A stretch of 64,000 nt of DNA from Hymenopus coronatus (GCA_030762935.1 CM060892.1:92538827-92602826), one strand, 5' to 3'. Shown: positions 43,526 through 53,879, counted from the first letter of the stretch. Notes: generated by a model from the sequence alone, not told the origin. Made by a program: numbers and translations.

Positions 43526-45175
43526 TTTTTACTTTCTCTACACGTACTATGTACATAGTGTATAGTGCACTCCACCCAAAAATTTGATACTGAGATTTCA
43601 CCGGAAATATATTTTTAGGGTCTCCTGTATCCAAATAAAAGCATTTTCAGAAAAAAAATAAAAGGGTCCGTGTGTGTCAATGAATACGATAAATCAAAAA
43701 CGAAAAGTTGGTAAAATATCAAACTTGGTATTAAAGTTTAACATCTTCCAGGGATGCGAAACGAAGATTTTGAGAAAAATCCTCCCACTCCAATCTACCC
43801 TTTACATGGAACATTTTTCAAACATTTTGATTTTTTTTAAAAATGGCTCTAACTATTTTAATTAAAATATCGTATATTAAAGATATTTACCTGACAAAAT
43901 GTATATTTTGCATTTTCTGGGAATAACCTCTGAAGACTACTTTATTCTGGATGACTTTTACGGAATTCTGCATAACTGTTAAACCGTAAGAGATGGACAA
44001 AAACTTATCACCTAAAAATTTAGAACACGTTAAAACACACAATTTATGTTATATACATTTTATTCGTGGAGTTGATCGTTTTAGAGTTATTCTTTGTTTT
44101 TGATTTCATCTTTTAAAAATCTGATGTGTTCCATTCACATGACTTTCTCTATATATCTTTAACAAATTATTGTTAATAAGCTTATCTTTTATTTATGTCA
44201 TGCTAATCGAGAAAAATTAGCAGAAATAGTCTTATTTCTTGCGTTATTGTAAGTAGAAGCGAAATAAGGGAGTAACATAAGTTAAAGTGAAAGCCAAAAG
44301 CTGGTTGCTATGTGACTGATGTTCCTTTGTTTGTATGGACAGGAGTTGACAAATTCCTGTATGAGAAAAGTATAAGTTTTTCAATGCTGAAACCAAGAAA
44401 AAGGAATATCTCAAAAACGATCAACTCCACGAAAAAAAAATGTATATAACATAAATTGTGTGTTTTAACGTGCTCTGCATTTTTTATGTTAAGTTTTTGT
44501 CCATCTCTTACGGCTCAGTAGTTATGCAAAATTCATTCAGAATAAAGTAGCCTTCAGAGGCTAATCCCAGAACATTCAAAATATGCATTTTATTTGTCAG
44601 GTAAATATCTTTTATATATGATATTGTAATCAAAATCGTTAGAGCTATTTTTTCGAAGATCAAAATTTTCTAAATGTTTTCCATGTAAAGGGTAGTTTGG
44701 GGTGGGGGGATTTTTCTCAAAATCTTCGTGTCATATCCCTAGAAAATACTAAACTTAAATACCAAGTTTGGTATTTTACCGACTTTTCGTTTTTGAGTTA
44801 TCATTTTCACAGACACACGGACACACGGAACTTTTTCTGAAAATACTTTTTTTGGATACAGGGGACCCTAAAACATATATTTCCGGTGAAATCTCGGTAT
44901 CGAATTTTTTTGTGGAGTGTAATACCTTCTCTATACATAATGTACATAGTACGTATAGAGAAAGTAAAAATGTATACTTTTGTCATACAGGAATATGTCA
45001 ACTTAAGTCACATAGCAACCAGCTTCCGACTATCACTTTAACCTATGGTACACGCTTATTTCGCTGCCAATTTTTTTCTCGACTAGCATAAAGTGAATAG
45101 AAGTATAAGCTTTTTAAGAATAATTTGTTGCAGAGATGTAGAGAAAGATATGTGAATGGAACACATCAGATTTTT
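43526..45175 (-). mobile_element. HLE repeat (host), split by another HLE
   Basis: The hairpin side starts TTTTTACTTTCTCTACACG at 43,526. The second palindrome arm lost its GAGAAAGTA. The body runs to TTTTAAAAA at 44,119 and resumes at TGTATACTTTTGTCATACAG at 44,971, ending GAAAGATATGTGAATGGAAC and ACATCAGATTTTT. Joined, the two parts make about 800 bp in family order. Confidence 0.88.
44120..44970 (+). mobile_element. HLE repeat inserted inside another HLE
   Basis: This complete copy starts TCTGATGTGTTCCATTC and ends in a palindrome (TTCTCTATACATAATG ... CGTATAGAGAAAGTA) followed by AAAAA. Because it interrupts a known sequence, its termini are defined to within the shared A5 run. It carries CTTAAATACCAAGTTTGGTA intact and a short ACAC tract. 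Confidence 0.9.
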
Positions 45176-45189
45176 GTACTAGCTGTGAA

Positions 45190-45395
45190 AGAGTGGCAGA
45201 GGTAGATGTGATTTTGGAGTCCGAGAGGGAGTCGATCGGGCTACATATGGCCGCGACGAAGGTAGTGTTTATTTGATGCGATCGAAATCACAAGCCCTAG
45301 AAGATGCGCAGAGGTAAGACGTGATAGCTGAGTCCGTGTTAGAAATGAGGGGCCTCACGATAGAAACAGTGTTTATTTGATGCACCAACAGACGG
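45190..45395 (+). repeat. two diverged direct repeats of ~100 bp
   Basis: GCAGAGGTAGATGTGAT ... AGTGTTTATTTGATGC (45,197-45,279) is echoed by GCAGAGGTAAGACGTGAT ... AGTGTTTATTTGATGC (45,309-45,382). Between the shared ends the similarity is patchy. Function unknown. Confidence 0.55.
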
Positions 45396-45599
45396 TCAAA
45401 ATGAATCAGGAATGATTGGTGTGGTCGCGTAAAGCGTAGTTGAAAAGGGGAAAATTTAGGAGGAATACGTGTGGGTTCCACAGCAGAAAAGGCTGAACAA
45501 AATGAATAAATGACTTTAATAATAATCTGGAGCTCGAAGAAAATCAATTGAGACTTACCACACCTGAACAAGATTACATGCTAACAAAATCCTGAGCTA

Positions 45600-45695
45600 G
45601 GGGATCCACATCTCCACACCATTCCTAAATATCCAAAACCTGTACGCAGGATTTGAACCCGGTACCCCCTAAAATACGTTTACCGTCGCAGAATC
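45600..45695 (-). mobile_element. tRNA-like fragment
   Basis: The minus strand carries a perfect B box, GGGTTCAAATCC, preceded by GGGGGTACC. The A-box region (TCTGCGACGGTAAACG) is poor. No cloverleaf with paired acceptor ends could be drawn. Confidence 0.35.
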
Positions 45696-45859
45696 GAGGC
45701 TTTGTATATTTATTAATTTCTTTTTAATAAAACCACTTTTAAATCACTAATAACTGACGTAATATAAGAGCATGATTTCGTTTTTTAAGCATCGTGTTAA
45801 ACAATCTACTGTTACTCCTTTGTTATAAAATACACAAAGTGGTTTTAGCTGTGTTGCCA

Positions 45860-46110
45860 TGCATCGTAAAAGCTTTCCGCTGAATAAAACGATTTTTCAA
45901 TTCTGTTCTGCTTCCTGTATTAGCAGCTCACTCACCGTTACAGTGTAAAATACACAGCTGAGTGACATCAAATCAGTCTCGTTAAAATAAAGGTGGCGAG
46001 CGGTGCATTAAGAGCGTTCTCTGATAATATTTCAATTAAAAGGTTGGTAAATAAAACCTATACGAGTTTTGTTTGGCGGCTCATCATTTTGGACCCCGGA
46101 TATTTCTACT
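45860..46110 (+). other. possible retroelement U5/primer-site junction
   Basis: AATAAAACCTATACGAG is followed by TTTGGCGGCTCATCATTTTG and GGACCCCGG. A polyadenylation-like signal just before a TTTGGCGGCTC word is the arrangement at the 5' LTR to primer-binding-site boundary of some LTR elements. No LTR pair, gag or pol frame is visible nearby, so this is only a hint. Confidence 0.25.
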
Positions 46111-46414
46111 AAATTACTTATAGTTCCATTAGGGAATGAACTGGGTGCAAACAGTCATCAATGATGTACTGTCATTCAACAAGGGTCCACACAAGCACTC
46201 CCCTATCCCTTCCGCCGTATCTTTCATCCTTTATATGAAGAGTTTAGCTTTGTGTATATACCAACGTACACAAACAACGCTGCAACAGCCTGTCGTTTGC
46301 TGTCTATCAAAATATGTCATGTACAACGTCACATGCCTTTTTTGATAAATTAGTAATGCAGTAGTCAAACTATTAGTAGTGTGATGTAGTGTAGTGAACC
46401 GGAGGTACGTCCGA

Positions 46415-46835
46415 CCCTTTTACATGGAACATTTTTCGTAATTTTAGATTTTATAAAAATTAATCCAACGATTTTTATTAAAATGCCTTATCTTAAAGAT
46501 ATGAAATTTATATCCTGAATTTCTTGAGGATAGACTCTGAAGTCGTCTTTATTCTGAACACTTTAGCTTAACTGCTTAACCACAATAGATAGACAAAAAC
46601 TTACAACACAAAGAAATGAAAATGCCGTTAAAATACATAAGTTGTCATATACACGTTTTTTTGCAGAGCTAACCATTTCCGAGATATTCCCTGCGATCAT
46701 TGTTTTTATTTTAAAATGTTTAAACTTTGCTCAGGCGGGAAGCATTGTCACTTTTGTTTTACTACTAGCCTTGGAAAGAAACCTGAGCTTCGATGTAAAT
46801 CGCATAGCGACAGCTTTTAAAAGGGCTGACTACTA
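46415..46835 (-). mobile_element. HLE fragment, 5' half
   Basis: CCCTTTTACATGGAACATTT opens the match, then CCAACGATTTTTATTAAAAT and CCATTTCCGAGATATTCC follow. It stops at ACAGCTTTTAAAAGGGCTGA. The next copy begins within a few bases in the same orientation. Confidence 0.7.
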
Positions 46836-46842
46836 TATGTTT

Positions 46843-46911
46843 TGAGACCTTCTGAATCCAAAAAGACATTTTTAGAAAAATGGCCGTTTGTGTGTCGGTC
46901 TGTCTGTGTGA

Positions 46912-46943
<32 letters not shown>

Positions 46944-47646
46944 CTGTGGGCAGCATAGCTCAAATACTAAAAGATCGTTAAACACCAAATTTGGTTTTTA
47001 AGTATGGTATCCACCAAGGATGCGACACGAAGATTTAAAAAAAAATACCCCCACTCCAAACTATCCTTTACATGGAAAAAATTTAGAAAATGTTGATTTT
47101 CTTAAAAATGGGTCTAACGATTTTGATTAAAATATCTGTATTAAAGATATTTACCTGACATATAAAATGTATATCTTGAATTTTCTGGAAATAGCCTCTG
47201 AAGATTACTTTATTCTGAATGAATTTTGCGTAATGTTGCATAACTGCTAAACCGTAAGAGATAGACGAAAACTTAAAACACAAAAAATGTAAAGCACGTT
47301 AAAGCACACAATTTATTTTATATAACTTTTCTTCTTGGAATTGATCGTTTTTACATATACCTTGTTTTCGGTTTCAGCTTTGAAAAACACTTTTCTTATA
47401 CAGGGATCTGTCAACTCCTGTCCATACAAACAAAGGAACTTCAGTCACATAGCAATCAGATTTTGACTATCACTTTAACCTAAGGTACTCCCTTATTTCG
47501 CTTCTACATACAAGGAAGCAAGTAATAAGACTATTTCTGCTAATTTTGTCTGAAATACCATGAAGTAAATAGAAGCATAACTTTTTAACAATAATTTGTT
47601 ACAGAGATGTAGAGAAAGTCATGTGAATGGAACACATCAGATTTTT
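46843..47646 (-). mobile_element. HLE repeat lacking the hairpin
   Basis: It begins TTTTGAGACCTTCTGAATCC, carries a (GT)n tract at about 46,905-46,942, the GATGCGACACGAAGATTT block and the complete 5' end (GTAGAGAAAGTCATGTGAAT, then GGAACACATCAGATTTTT). Confidence 0.85.
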
Positions 47647-47649
47647 AAG

Positions 47650-48205
47650 AATATTTTTAATGGAGTCGGATATTCACCAATATAAAAACCTTTGATTTCT
47701 TTGGTGAAATAATGAAATTGTACGTCAGTATTGGTTTAGTCAATTAATACAACAAATACAGTTGTAATCCGTCTTCTTGACAATAATCTTGACAGAATAA
47801 CCTGATCTACTTCAAATATAGGCCCCAGTAGTAATACATAATATGGAATATTACACTTCCAACAGAATAGCTGAAGTCATGTTATTTCAAACATTATTAT
47901 GAATTAATATTATTATATTTTATTAAAGGTTTATGAAATCAATTACGCGTATTCAATATTTCATGCATCTTCATTATCTTTATCTAAATACTCCAAACTA
48001 TTCATGAAATACTCTTGCCGGCTTTACCAAGCTCTTCATAGCATTTGAAGATAATCAACTGCTGTTGACGGGTCGTCAGAAGCAGAAGTTCTATTTCACC
48101 ATTGTTTGTCATACTTTAGACCACAAAACTTCCCATGCTGTTTTGAGCCACTATTTCCCTTCCTGATCACTGACAGTTAATCCTAGCTTTAAGGTTGAAT
48201 TTATT
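47650..48205. other. unassigned, adjoining a transposase-like frame
   Basis: Nothing clear. A minus-strand reading around 48,030-48,090 gives LLLTTRQQQLIIFKCYEELG, which may be chance. Confidence 0.3.
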
Positions 48206-48208
48206 TAA

Positions 48209-48475
48209 AATATAGAGTTAGAAAGTTTTACTCCCGATAGAGAAAAGCATTTCTACGAAGTAAATGGTGTAAGATTTGCGACTCGCTATAGATTATCAAA
48301 ACAGGTAATGTTGAAAATATTACAAGAAACTGGACTGAGAGTGGCAAACCCAACAGAGATCGATCACTTTCACAGATTTAGCGTTTATTATATCGGTTTA
48401 TCTATCGTTTTCAGGTCATACCATGTTGTTAATAACGATTACATTAGAATTTCCAAATGCTTATGGCTACAGTGA
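48209..48475 (+). pseudogene. possible PIF/Harbinger (HARBI1-like) fragment
   Basis: This 88-codon open stretch has no required start codon and contains REKHFYEVNGVRFATRYRLS followed by KQVMLKILQETGLRVANPTE. The FxxRYRLSK segment followed by a hydrophobic helix resembles the amino-terminal region of Harbinger-type nucleases, as inferred from the family's usual pattern. The catalytic DDE part is not present in frame, so it would be a fragment. Confidence 0.42.
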
Positions 48476-48479
48476 TTTA

Positions 48480-49680
48480 AGAATTTGATACTGTTGCAAA
48501 TTTTCCTAGTGTTTATTGTACTCACGTGCTCATTTTGTCACCCGGTAGGCATAACGCGGAATTCCTCAGAGAGGAATTCTATGTTCGTTCTTGTACAGAA
48601 TGACTCTTTCTAATAAATCTAACCAATAATTTTAGTTTTTTCTTTGTTTATAAAGCAGTTTTTGAGAAAAGAGCAAAACGGGCTTAATACTAGCACTATT
48701 TTAAGGAGTTTACGAAATATAAAATATATTTTAAGGCATTTCTTAAAGGATATTGAGAGACAAATATTTGCTGCTTGTCAAAATATCTTTTGAATTAAAA
48801 ATATTTCACCATTATTTTTATTATAAGCTTTGTAAATTTGTCTCAAGTTTAATCTACACTATGATCACGAAGATATTATTAGCTAACTTGGCAAGATCGA
48901 AAGAAATTCACTTCCACAATTTGTTTATAAAGAAACCCGCTTCAACTGACGTTTATTTTGCATATGGCTTACTTTATATCAGCTGATTATCAGTTACAAA
49001 AAAGGCTAAATATCTTGAAGTGAGCTCATTACGGTGAAACAGATTGTAATGCGGCCACAATTTGTCGAGAAAGGTTTTTAAGCAGATGAACTCGGCATCA
49101 TAGGACATTTATCTTCATATGTCAAAGAGTTCTATATACGGTAAATGTATCTCCTCATTGAAGGAGTTGATCAAAAATTGTTGCACAAATGTGGCAATCC
49201 TTCACTTCTGGAAGAAGATTCTGGAAGCAGCAGCTGTTAATATTGTTGGCAATATCAGGGTACCCCATTGAACTGTTTGGAAAAGTGAACTCAAATGATA
49301 TTTTGAACTTAAAAGAGTTTCTCATTGATGTTTTGTTCTTGTTCTTGTTTTAATTATTCACAGAGCTTTGTTATTGACACAGAATGGAAGCACAATAATA
49401 TAACTAGAGTTTCTGAAGCTTTTATTTTATTGTTTGCAATAATAATTTACATAATATTTAAATGACATTTTATTTCCATATGTTATGTAATACTTAGTTG
49501 TAAATTAATGTGTAGCTTTTTTATTATTTGTATACGGGAATTGTTTATTGCCCTTGCAGCAGAAGCCGAAAAATTATAAATTAACCTGCTAAATGTAAAA
49601 TAAATCTATTGAATTTGCTGATGCACAGTTTTGTGCAAAACACGATGGCAGTCATCTCAAAAACGTAAATAATTATAAGA
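48480..49680. other. AT-rich, unassigned
   Basis: Remnants of the preceding coding sequence may extend to about 49,330 (for example AATGCGGCCACAATTTGTCG), but no frame holds. The rest is AT-rich with no recognised repeat. The 48,753-48,986 frame has no domain. Confidence 0.35.
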
Positions 49681-49686
49681 AAAATT

Positions 49687-50499
49687 GATGTGTTCTATTT
49701 ACATCTTTCTCCGCATCTGTTTAGCAAAGTGTTGTTAAAAAGCTTCTACTTAACTCCAATCGAGATAAGCATTAGTTGAAATGATATTATTATTTGCTTC
49801 CTTGTAAGTGAAAGGGAACAAAGGAATACTTAAACCTTTTAAAAGCTAATTGCTATGTGATTGAAATCCGTTTCTTTACATGACCAGGAGTTGACCAGCC
49901 CGTATGAGGAAAGTTTTAATTATTTTAAAATTTAATCAAATAACAAGGAATATTCTTGAAATGGCCTACTCCAGGAAAAAAAAATGTATAAAACATAAAT
50001 TGTGTGTTTTAACGAGATCTATATTTTTGGTTAGTAACTTTCTTCATATCTCTTAAGGTTTACCAGCTTTACAAACGTCATCCCAAATGAAGTTCTTCTG
50101 AGGCTATTCCCATAAAATTCAAGATACACATTTTATTTGTCATGTAAATATTTTAATATACAGTATTTTAATCTAAATCCTTAGAGCAATTTTTGAGCAA
50201 AACTTTCAAAGGGTTGTTTGGGATAGGAGAATTTGTTTCAAAGCCTTCGTGTGGCAAACTTGGAAGATACTAAACTTAAACCAAGTTTGATATTTTAGGA
50301 ACTTTTCATTTTTAGTTATCGTCTTCACAGGCACACGGACACACTGATACACATGGACCTTTTTCTAAAAATGCTTTTCTTTGGATACAGGAGACCTTAA
50401 AACGTGTATTTCCGGTGAACTCTAGGTATCGAATTTTTAGGTACAATACAATATCTTCTCCATACAATATGTGTATAGTACGTGTAGAAAAAGTAAAAA
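49687..50499 (+). mobile_element. HLE repeat, full length
   Basis: It starts TTGATGTGTTCTATTTACAT and passes through AAGTGAAAGGGAACAAAGG and CACAGGCACACGGACACAC. It ends with a worn palindrome (TCTTCTCCATACAATATG ... GTGTAGAAAAAGTAAAAAT). Confidence 0.85.
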
Positions 50500-50511
50500 T
50501 ACTTCTTTTTT

Positions 50512-50622
50512 TTTTATACAGGGGAACCCTAAAATGTATTCCGGTGAAATCTCGGTATTGAATTTTTGGTGGAGTGCAAACACTTATCTACCTAAGTACA
50601 ATTTACTATGTAGATATGTCCT
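50512..50622 (+). mobile_element. HLE hairpin-end fragment in tandem
   Basis: TACAGGGGAACCCTAAAATG, GGTGAAATCTCGGTATTG and GTGGAGTGCAAACACTTATC repeat the 3' end of the family just downstream of a full copy. The palindrome is TACCTAAGTACAATTTAC-like and degraded. Confidence 0.7.
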
Positions 50623-50624
50623 CA

Positions 50625-51335
50625 AACACATATGACTATGTCCTCCTTCATAGTTAAAAACATGATCATAGTTCATCTTCCACCCAGTTTAGAAAAAAAA
50701 GTCAATTTTTCTCAGTAATATTCACGCGGTTTACAATGCAAGTTTACTAATTTCTAATTATTGTTGCACGCCGGCCACGTTACGTTTATGACAGCTTTAT
50801 ATTTAACAACAGTCGATTGAGATTACTGTTCAACACAGGGAGACCACATGGCATTCGACTTGTTAACAATGGCTGTCGAGCGGCATGACGCGGGTTTAAA
50901 CATACGCGTTGCGCTTATCAATTGTTTTGGAAAACAATCTCAGACCATAAAGAGATGTAGCAATTACTGTTGCCACCTTCACAAACTTATGTAATGAGGC
51001 GTCATAGTTGACGAATCGATATTTCGATGTGATTATCGTTGCTAAATGACAAATATTGACGAAGCATTAGTTTCATGTTCCTCTGGCGAAGTTTTCCACG
51101 GTTAGTGAGTGAAACCCGGCATTAATCTCTACACAGCCCTTTGAGTAACGGCATCAGTCACCAATTAATTGACTTAAAGCGTCCTAAATATAGTAGGCAA
51201 CTTGCTAAGCCATTATTCCAGCTGTAGCTATTTAGTTGGCGAAATTGTTTTATCAAGAATACGATTTGAAACTGTAAAATTTCATTAAACATTTTATTAG
51301 TGATAAATTTCAAATAATAAAACACAACATTTTGA
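50625..51335. other. unassigned stretch
   Basis: CATATGACTATGTCCTCC occurs near 50,628-50,653 with a diverged neighbouring echo (TATGTCCTCAAACACATATG). The segment 50,760-51,140 has normal GC content and many CpG words, but no frame or repeat was recognised. Confidence 0.35.
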
Positions 51336-51339
51336 AAAA

Positions 51340-51577
51340 TCTGATGTGTACCATTCACATGACTTTCTCTAATCCCTGCAACAAATTATTCTTAAAAAGC
51401 TTATACTTCTATTTACTTTATGTTCATCATAAAAAAATAGCAGAAATAGTATTATTACTTGCTTCCTTGTAAGTAGAAGCGAAATAAGTGATAGTCAAAA
51501 GCTGGTTGCTATGTCAATGAAGTTCCTTTGTTTGTATGGATAGGAGTTGACAAGTTCCTGTATGAGAAAAGTATACA
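51340..51577 (+). mobile_element. HLE repeat (host) cut at the composite junction
   Basis: It starts TCTGATGTGTACCATTCAC and stops at GAGAAAAGTATACA, the same point at which the host copy at 44.97 kb is interrupted. The next base starts an HLE in the opposite direction. Confidence 0.85.
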
Positions 51578-51718
51578 TTTTTACTTTCTCCATACGCACT
51601 CTGTACATAGTGTATAGAGAAAGTATTGCACTCCACCAAAAATTCGGTACCGAGATTTCACCGGAAATATATGCTTTAGGGTCCCCAATATCCAAAAAAA
51701 GCGTTTTCACAAAAAGGT

Positions 51719-51776
<58 letters not shown>

Positions 51777-52207
51777 GTGTGTCCGTGAACACGATAACTC
51801 AAAAACGAAAAGTCGGTAAAATACCAAGCTTGGTATTTAAGTTTAGTATCTTCCAGGGATGCGACACGAAGATTTTGAGAAAAATACCCCCACCCCCAAC
51901 TACCCTTTACATGGAACGTTTTTCGAAATTTTTGATTTTCTCAAAAATGACTATAACGATTTTGATTAAAATTTCGTATATTAAACACATTTACCTGAAA
52001 AATAAAATTTATATCTTGAATTTTCTGGGAATAGCCTCTGAGGAGTAGTTTATTCTGGATGAATTTTACTAAATTTTTAATAACTGCTAAACCGTAAGAG
52101 ATGGACAAAAACTTACTGCACAGAAAATGTAGAGCATATTAAAACACACAATTTATGTTATATACATTTTTTTCGTGGAGTTCGTCGTTTTTGTGACATT
52201 CCTTATT
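51578..52207 (-). mobile_element. HLE repeat at the composite junction, 5' part missing
   Basis: It opens TTTTTACTTTCTCCATACG with a nearly perfect palindrome and contains a perfect (GT)n tract at 51,721-51,773. It holds the perfect 20-bp palindrome AAATACCAAGCTTGGTATTT at 51,819-51,838. The copy ends near TGTGACATTCCTTATTG instead of reaching the TCTGATG end. Confidence 0.88.
51721..51773 (+). repeat. (GT)n microsatellite inside an HLE
   Basis: About 26 uninterrupted GT units lie at the position where other copies have 5-15 mixed GTGTC units. The frames at 51,547-52,048 and their minus-strand counterpart translate it as Cys-Val or His-Thr repeats and are artefacts. Confidence 0.9.
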
Positions 52208-52256
52208 GTTAGAAAAATGTTGGGCTTCTTATCAGTTATGGAACAAAAAAGAAAAA
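52208..52256 (-). repeat. inverted copy of a transposon segment
   Basis: AAAAATGTTGGGCTTC and CAGTTATGGAACAAAAAA match the reverse complement of 53,381-53,432, which belongs to the transposase remnant starting there. The segment sits between two HLE copies. Confidence 0.6.
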
Positions 52257-52257
52257 T

Positions 52258-53068
52258 TCTGATGTGTTCCTTTCACATGACTTTCTCTACATTTCTGCAA
52301 AAAATTATTGTTAAAAAGATGTTGCTACTATTTACTTCATGCTAATCGAGAAATAATTACAAAAAATAGGCTTATTGCTTGCTTCCCTGTAAGTAGAAGC
52401 GAAATGACGCAGTAGCATAGGCTAAAATGTTAGTTAAAAGTTGGTTGCTATGTGCCTTTGTTTGTATGGACAGCAGTTGAGAATGTCCAGTATGAGAAAA
52501 GTATGTTTTTCAAAGCTGAAACCAAAAACAAAGAATATCTAAAAAAAAAAAAAAAAACGATCAACTCTCCAAAAAATGTATATAACATATATTGTGTGTT
52601 TTAATGTACCCTACATTTTTGTGTGGTAAGCTTTTGTCCATCGCCTACGGTTAAGCAGTTATGCAAAATTCCGTTAAATTCATCCAGAATGAAGTCATCT
52701 TTAGAGGCTATTCCCGGAAAATTCAAGATATACATTTTTTTTGTCAGGTAAATATCCTTAATATATGATATTTTAATCAAAATCGTGAGAGCCATTTTTA
52801 AGAAAATCAAAAACTTCAAAAAAATTTTCTGTGTATGTAAAGGGTAGCTTTGGGCGGGGGATTATTCTCCAAATCTTCATGTCGCATTTCTAGAAGATAC
52901 TAAACTTAAATACCAAGTTTGATATTTTACCGACTTTTCGTTTTTGAGTTATCGTGTTCACAGACACACGGACACACTGACACACGGACACATACACACA
53001 CGGACCTTTTTCTGAAAATACATTTTTTGGATACAGGGGACCCTGAAACATATATTTCCGGTGAAATC
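52258..53068 (+). mobile_element. HLE repeat truncated at the hairpin end
   Basis: It starts TCTGATGTGTTCCTTTCAC and reaches CATATATTTCCGGTGAAATC at 53,068, where a tRNA-like element takes over. The terminal palindrome is missing. The frame at 52,919-53,104 is repeat sequence. Confidence 0.85.
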
Positions 53069-53230
53069 ACCTTGTGGTTTACCGGGAAACTGCGTTTCAG
53101 TTGAGAAATTCATTGCTATGCCGGCATGTTGCCATGGTAGCTCAGTGGCAGAGCAACCGGCTAGAGATCGGGAGATCCGTGGTTCAAATCCCGGTTAAGG
53201 CATTGCATTTTTCACTCTGACTCTACCTAT
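53069..53230 (+). mobile_element. tRNA-like element, family C
   Basis: GCCATGGTAGCTCAGTGGCA (A box region) and GTGGTTCAAATCCCGG (B box) are well preserved at 53,130-53,203. The D arm (GCTC/GAGC) and T arm pair, the anticodon-like loop reads CTAGAGA, and the acceptor stem is imperfect. The upstream GTTTACCGGGAAAC and ATGCCGGCATGTTGCC blocks are shared with 38,560-38,700. That makes a SINE more likely than a tRNA gene. Confidence 0.6.
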
Positions 53231-53380
53231 CCAAAACAGTTGCGGTTTGGTGCGTTATAGGAGTTTCTTTGGCATCGTCGGACCTTGTTTTTTTTTTTTT
53301 TTTTTTTTTTTTGAAGACGATATAAAAGTCTACTGTCAATAACGAGCTGTGTACGCAAATTATCAGATTTTTTTTTTTTT

Positions 53381-53873
53381 GTTCCATAACTGATGAGAAT
53401 GAATAATCTCAGCCCAACATTTTTCCAACAGGATAGAGCTATAACCCTCCTTTCCCCTAACACGATGGCTACACTGCGTCACTTGTTAACAAATCGTCTG
53501 CTCACTTGACTGGGAAGTTGTCATGGCCAGCGAGATTTCCAGATCTGACAGCTCCAGACCTTTTTCTTGGAGGTTACCTCAAAGAAAAAGTTTACTTCCA
53601 GAGGCACCACACTATTCTTGATTTGAAAATGGCAATCCAAGAAGAGATTCGTGTCGGTCCCAATTGCATTATCCAACGTATTATGAGAGAGCGCCTGCAG
53701 CAATGCAACCATACCAATGGAACCTATTTGCGGGATGTTATACCCAAGAAATAGTACCAATAATCATAGTAATCATGTACATCTCCCTACCATAAATAAA
53801 ATGTTTATTGTTTTGTTTATGTTCTGGCATTTGTCTTTTCATTTTCTACTATTTCCCGAGGCCCATCCTGTAT
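53381..53873 (+). mobile_element. Tc1/mariner-superfamily element, 3' part
   Basis: The transposase remnant is followed by a 3' end reading TTTCCCGAGGCCCATCCTGT and ATA. Its reverse complement, TATACAGGATGGGCC, is the type of terminus known from this superfamily. The 5' part is missing or displaced. A T-rich tract and the inverted copy at 52,208 suggest rearrangement. Confidence 0.7.
53418..53752 (+). pseudogene. transposase fragment (WPxRSPDLTxPDFFLxGYLK type)
   Basis: The frame starts PTFFQQDRAITLLSPNTMAT (QQDGA-like second Asp block), shifts, and continues WPARFPDLTAPDLFLGGYLK with KVYFQRHHTILDLKMAIQEE and NGTYLRDVIPKK. The third Asp is present in PDLTAPD. One frameshift near 53,510 breaks it. 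It belongs to the same broad group as the remnant at 21,070 but is not a close copy. Confidence 0.85.
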
Positions 53874-53879
53874 AACTGT

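Noticed and set aside
44768..45091. Similar peptides (FYRLFVFELSCSQTHGHT..., YISGEISV) are encoded at 9,195, 44,768, 51,495 (minus) and 52,919, which looks like a conserved small protein.
   Set aside because: All lie at the same place inside HLE copies. Shared ancestry of the DNA repeat explains the similarity, the frames start and stop at different points, and several copies are broken.
51547..52048. Frames with long Cys-Val or His-Thr repeats that could suggest a repeat protein.
   Set aside because: They are translations of the (GT)n microsatellite on both strands.
53130..53203. A functional tRNA gene with an AGA-type anticodon loop.
   Set aside because: The acceptor stem pairs poorly, a serine tRNA would need a long variable arm, and the same unit with its A box deleted occurs at 38,560-38,700, which marks a repeat.
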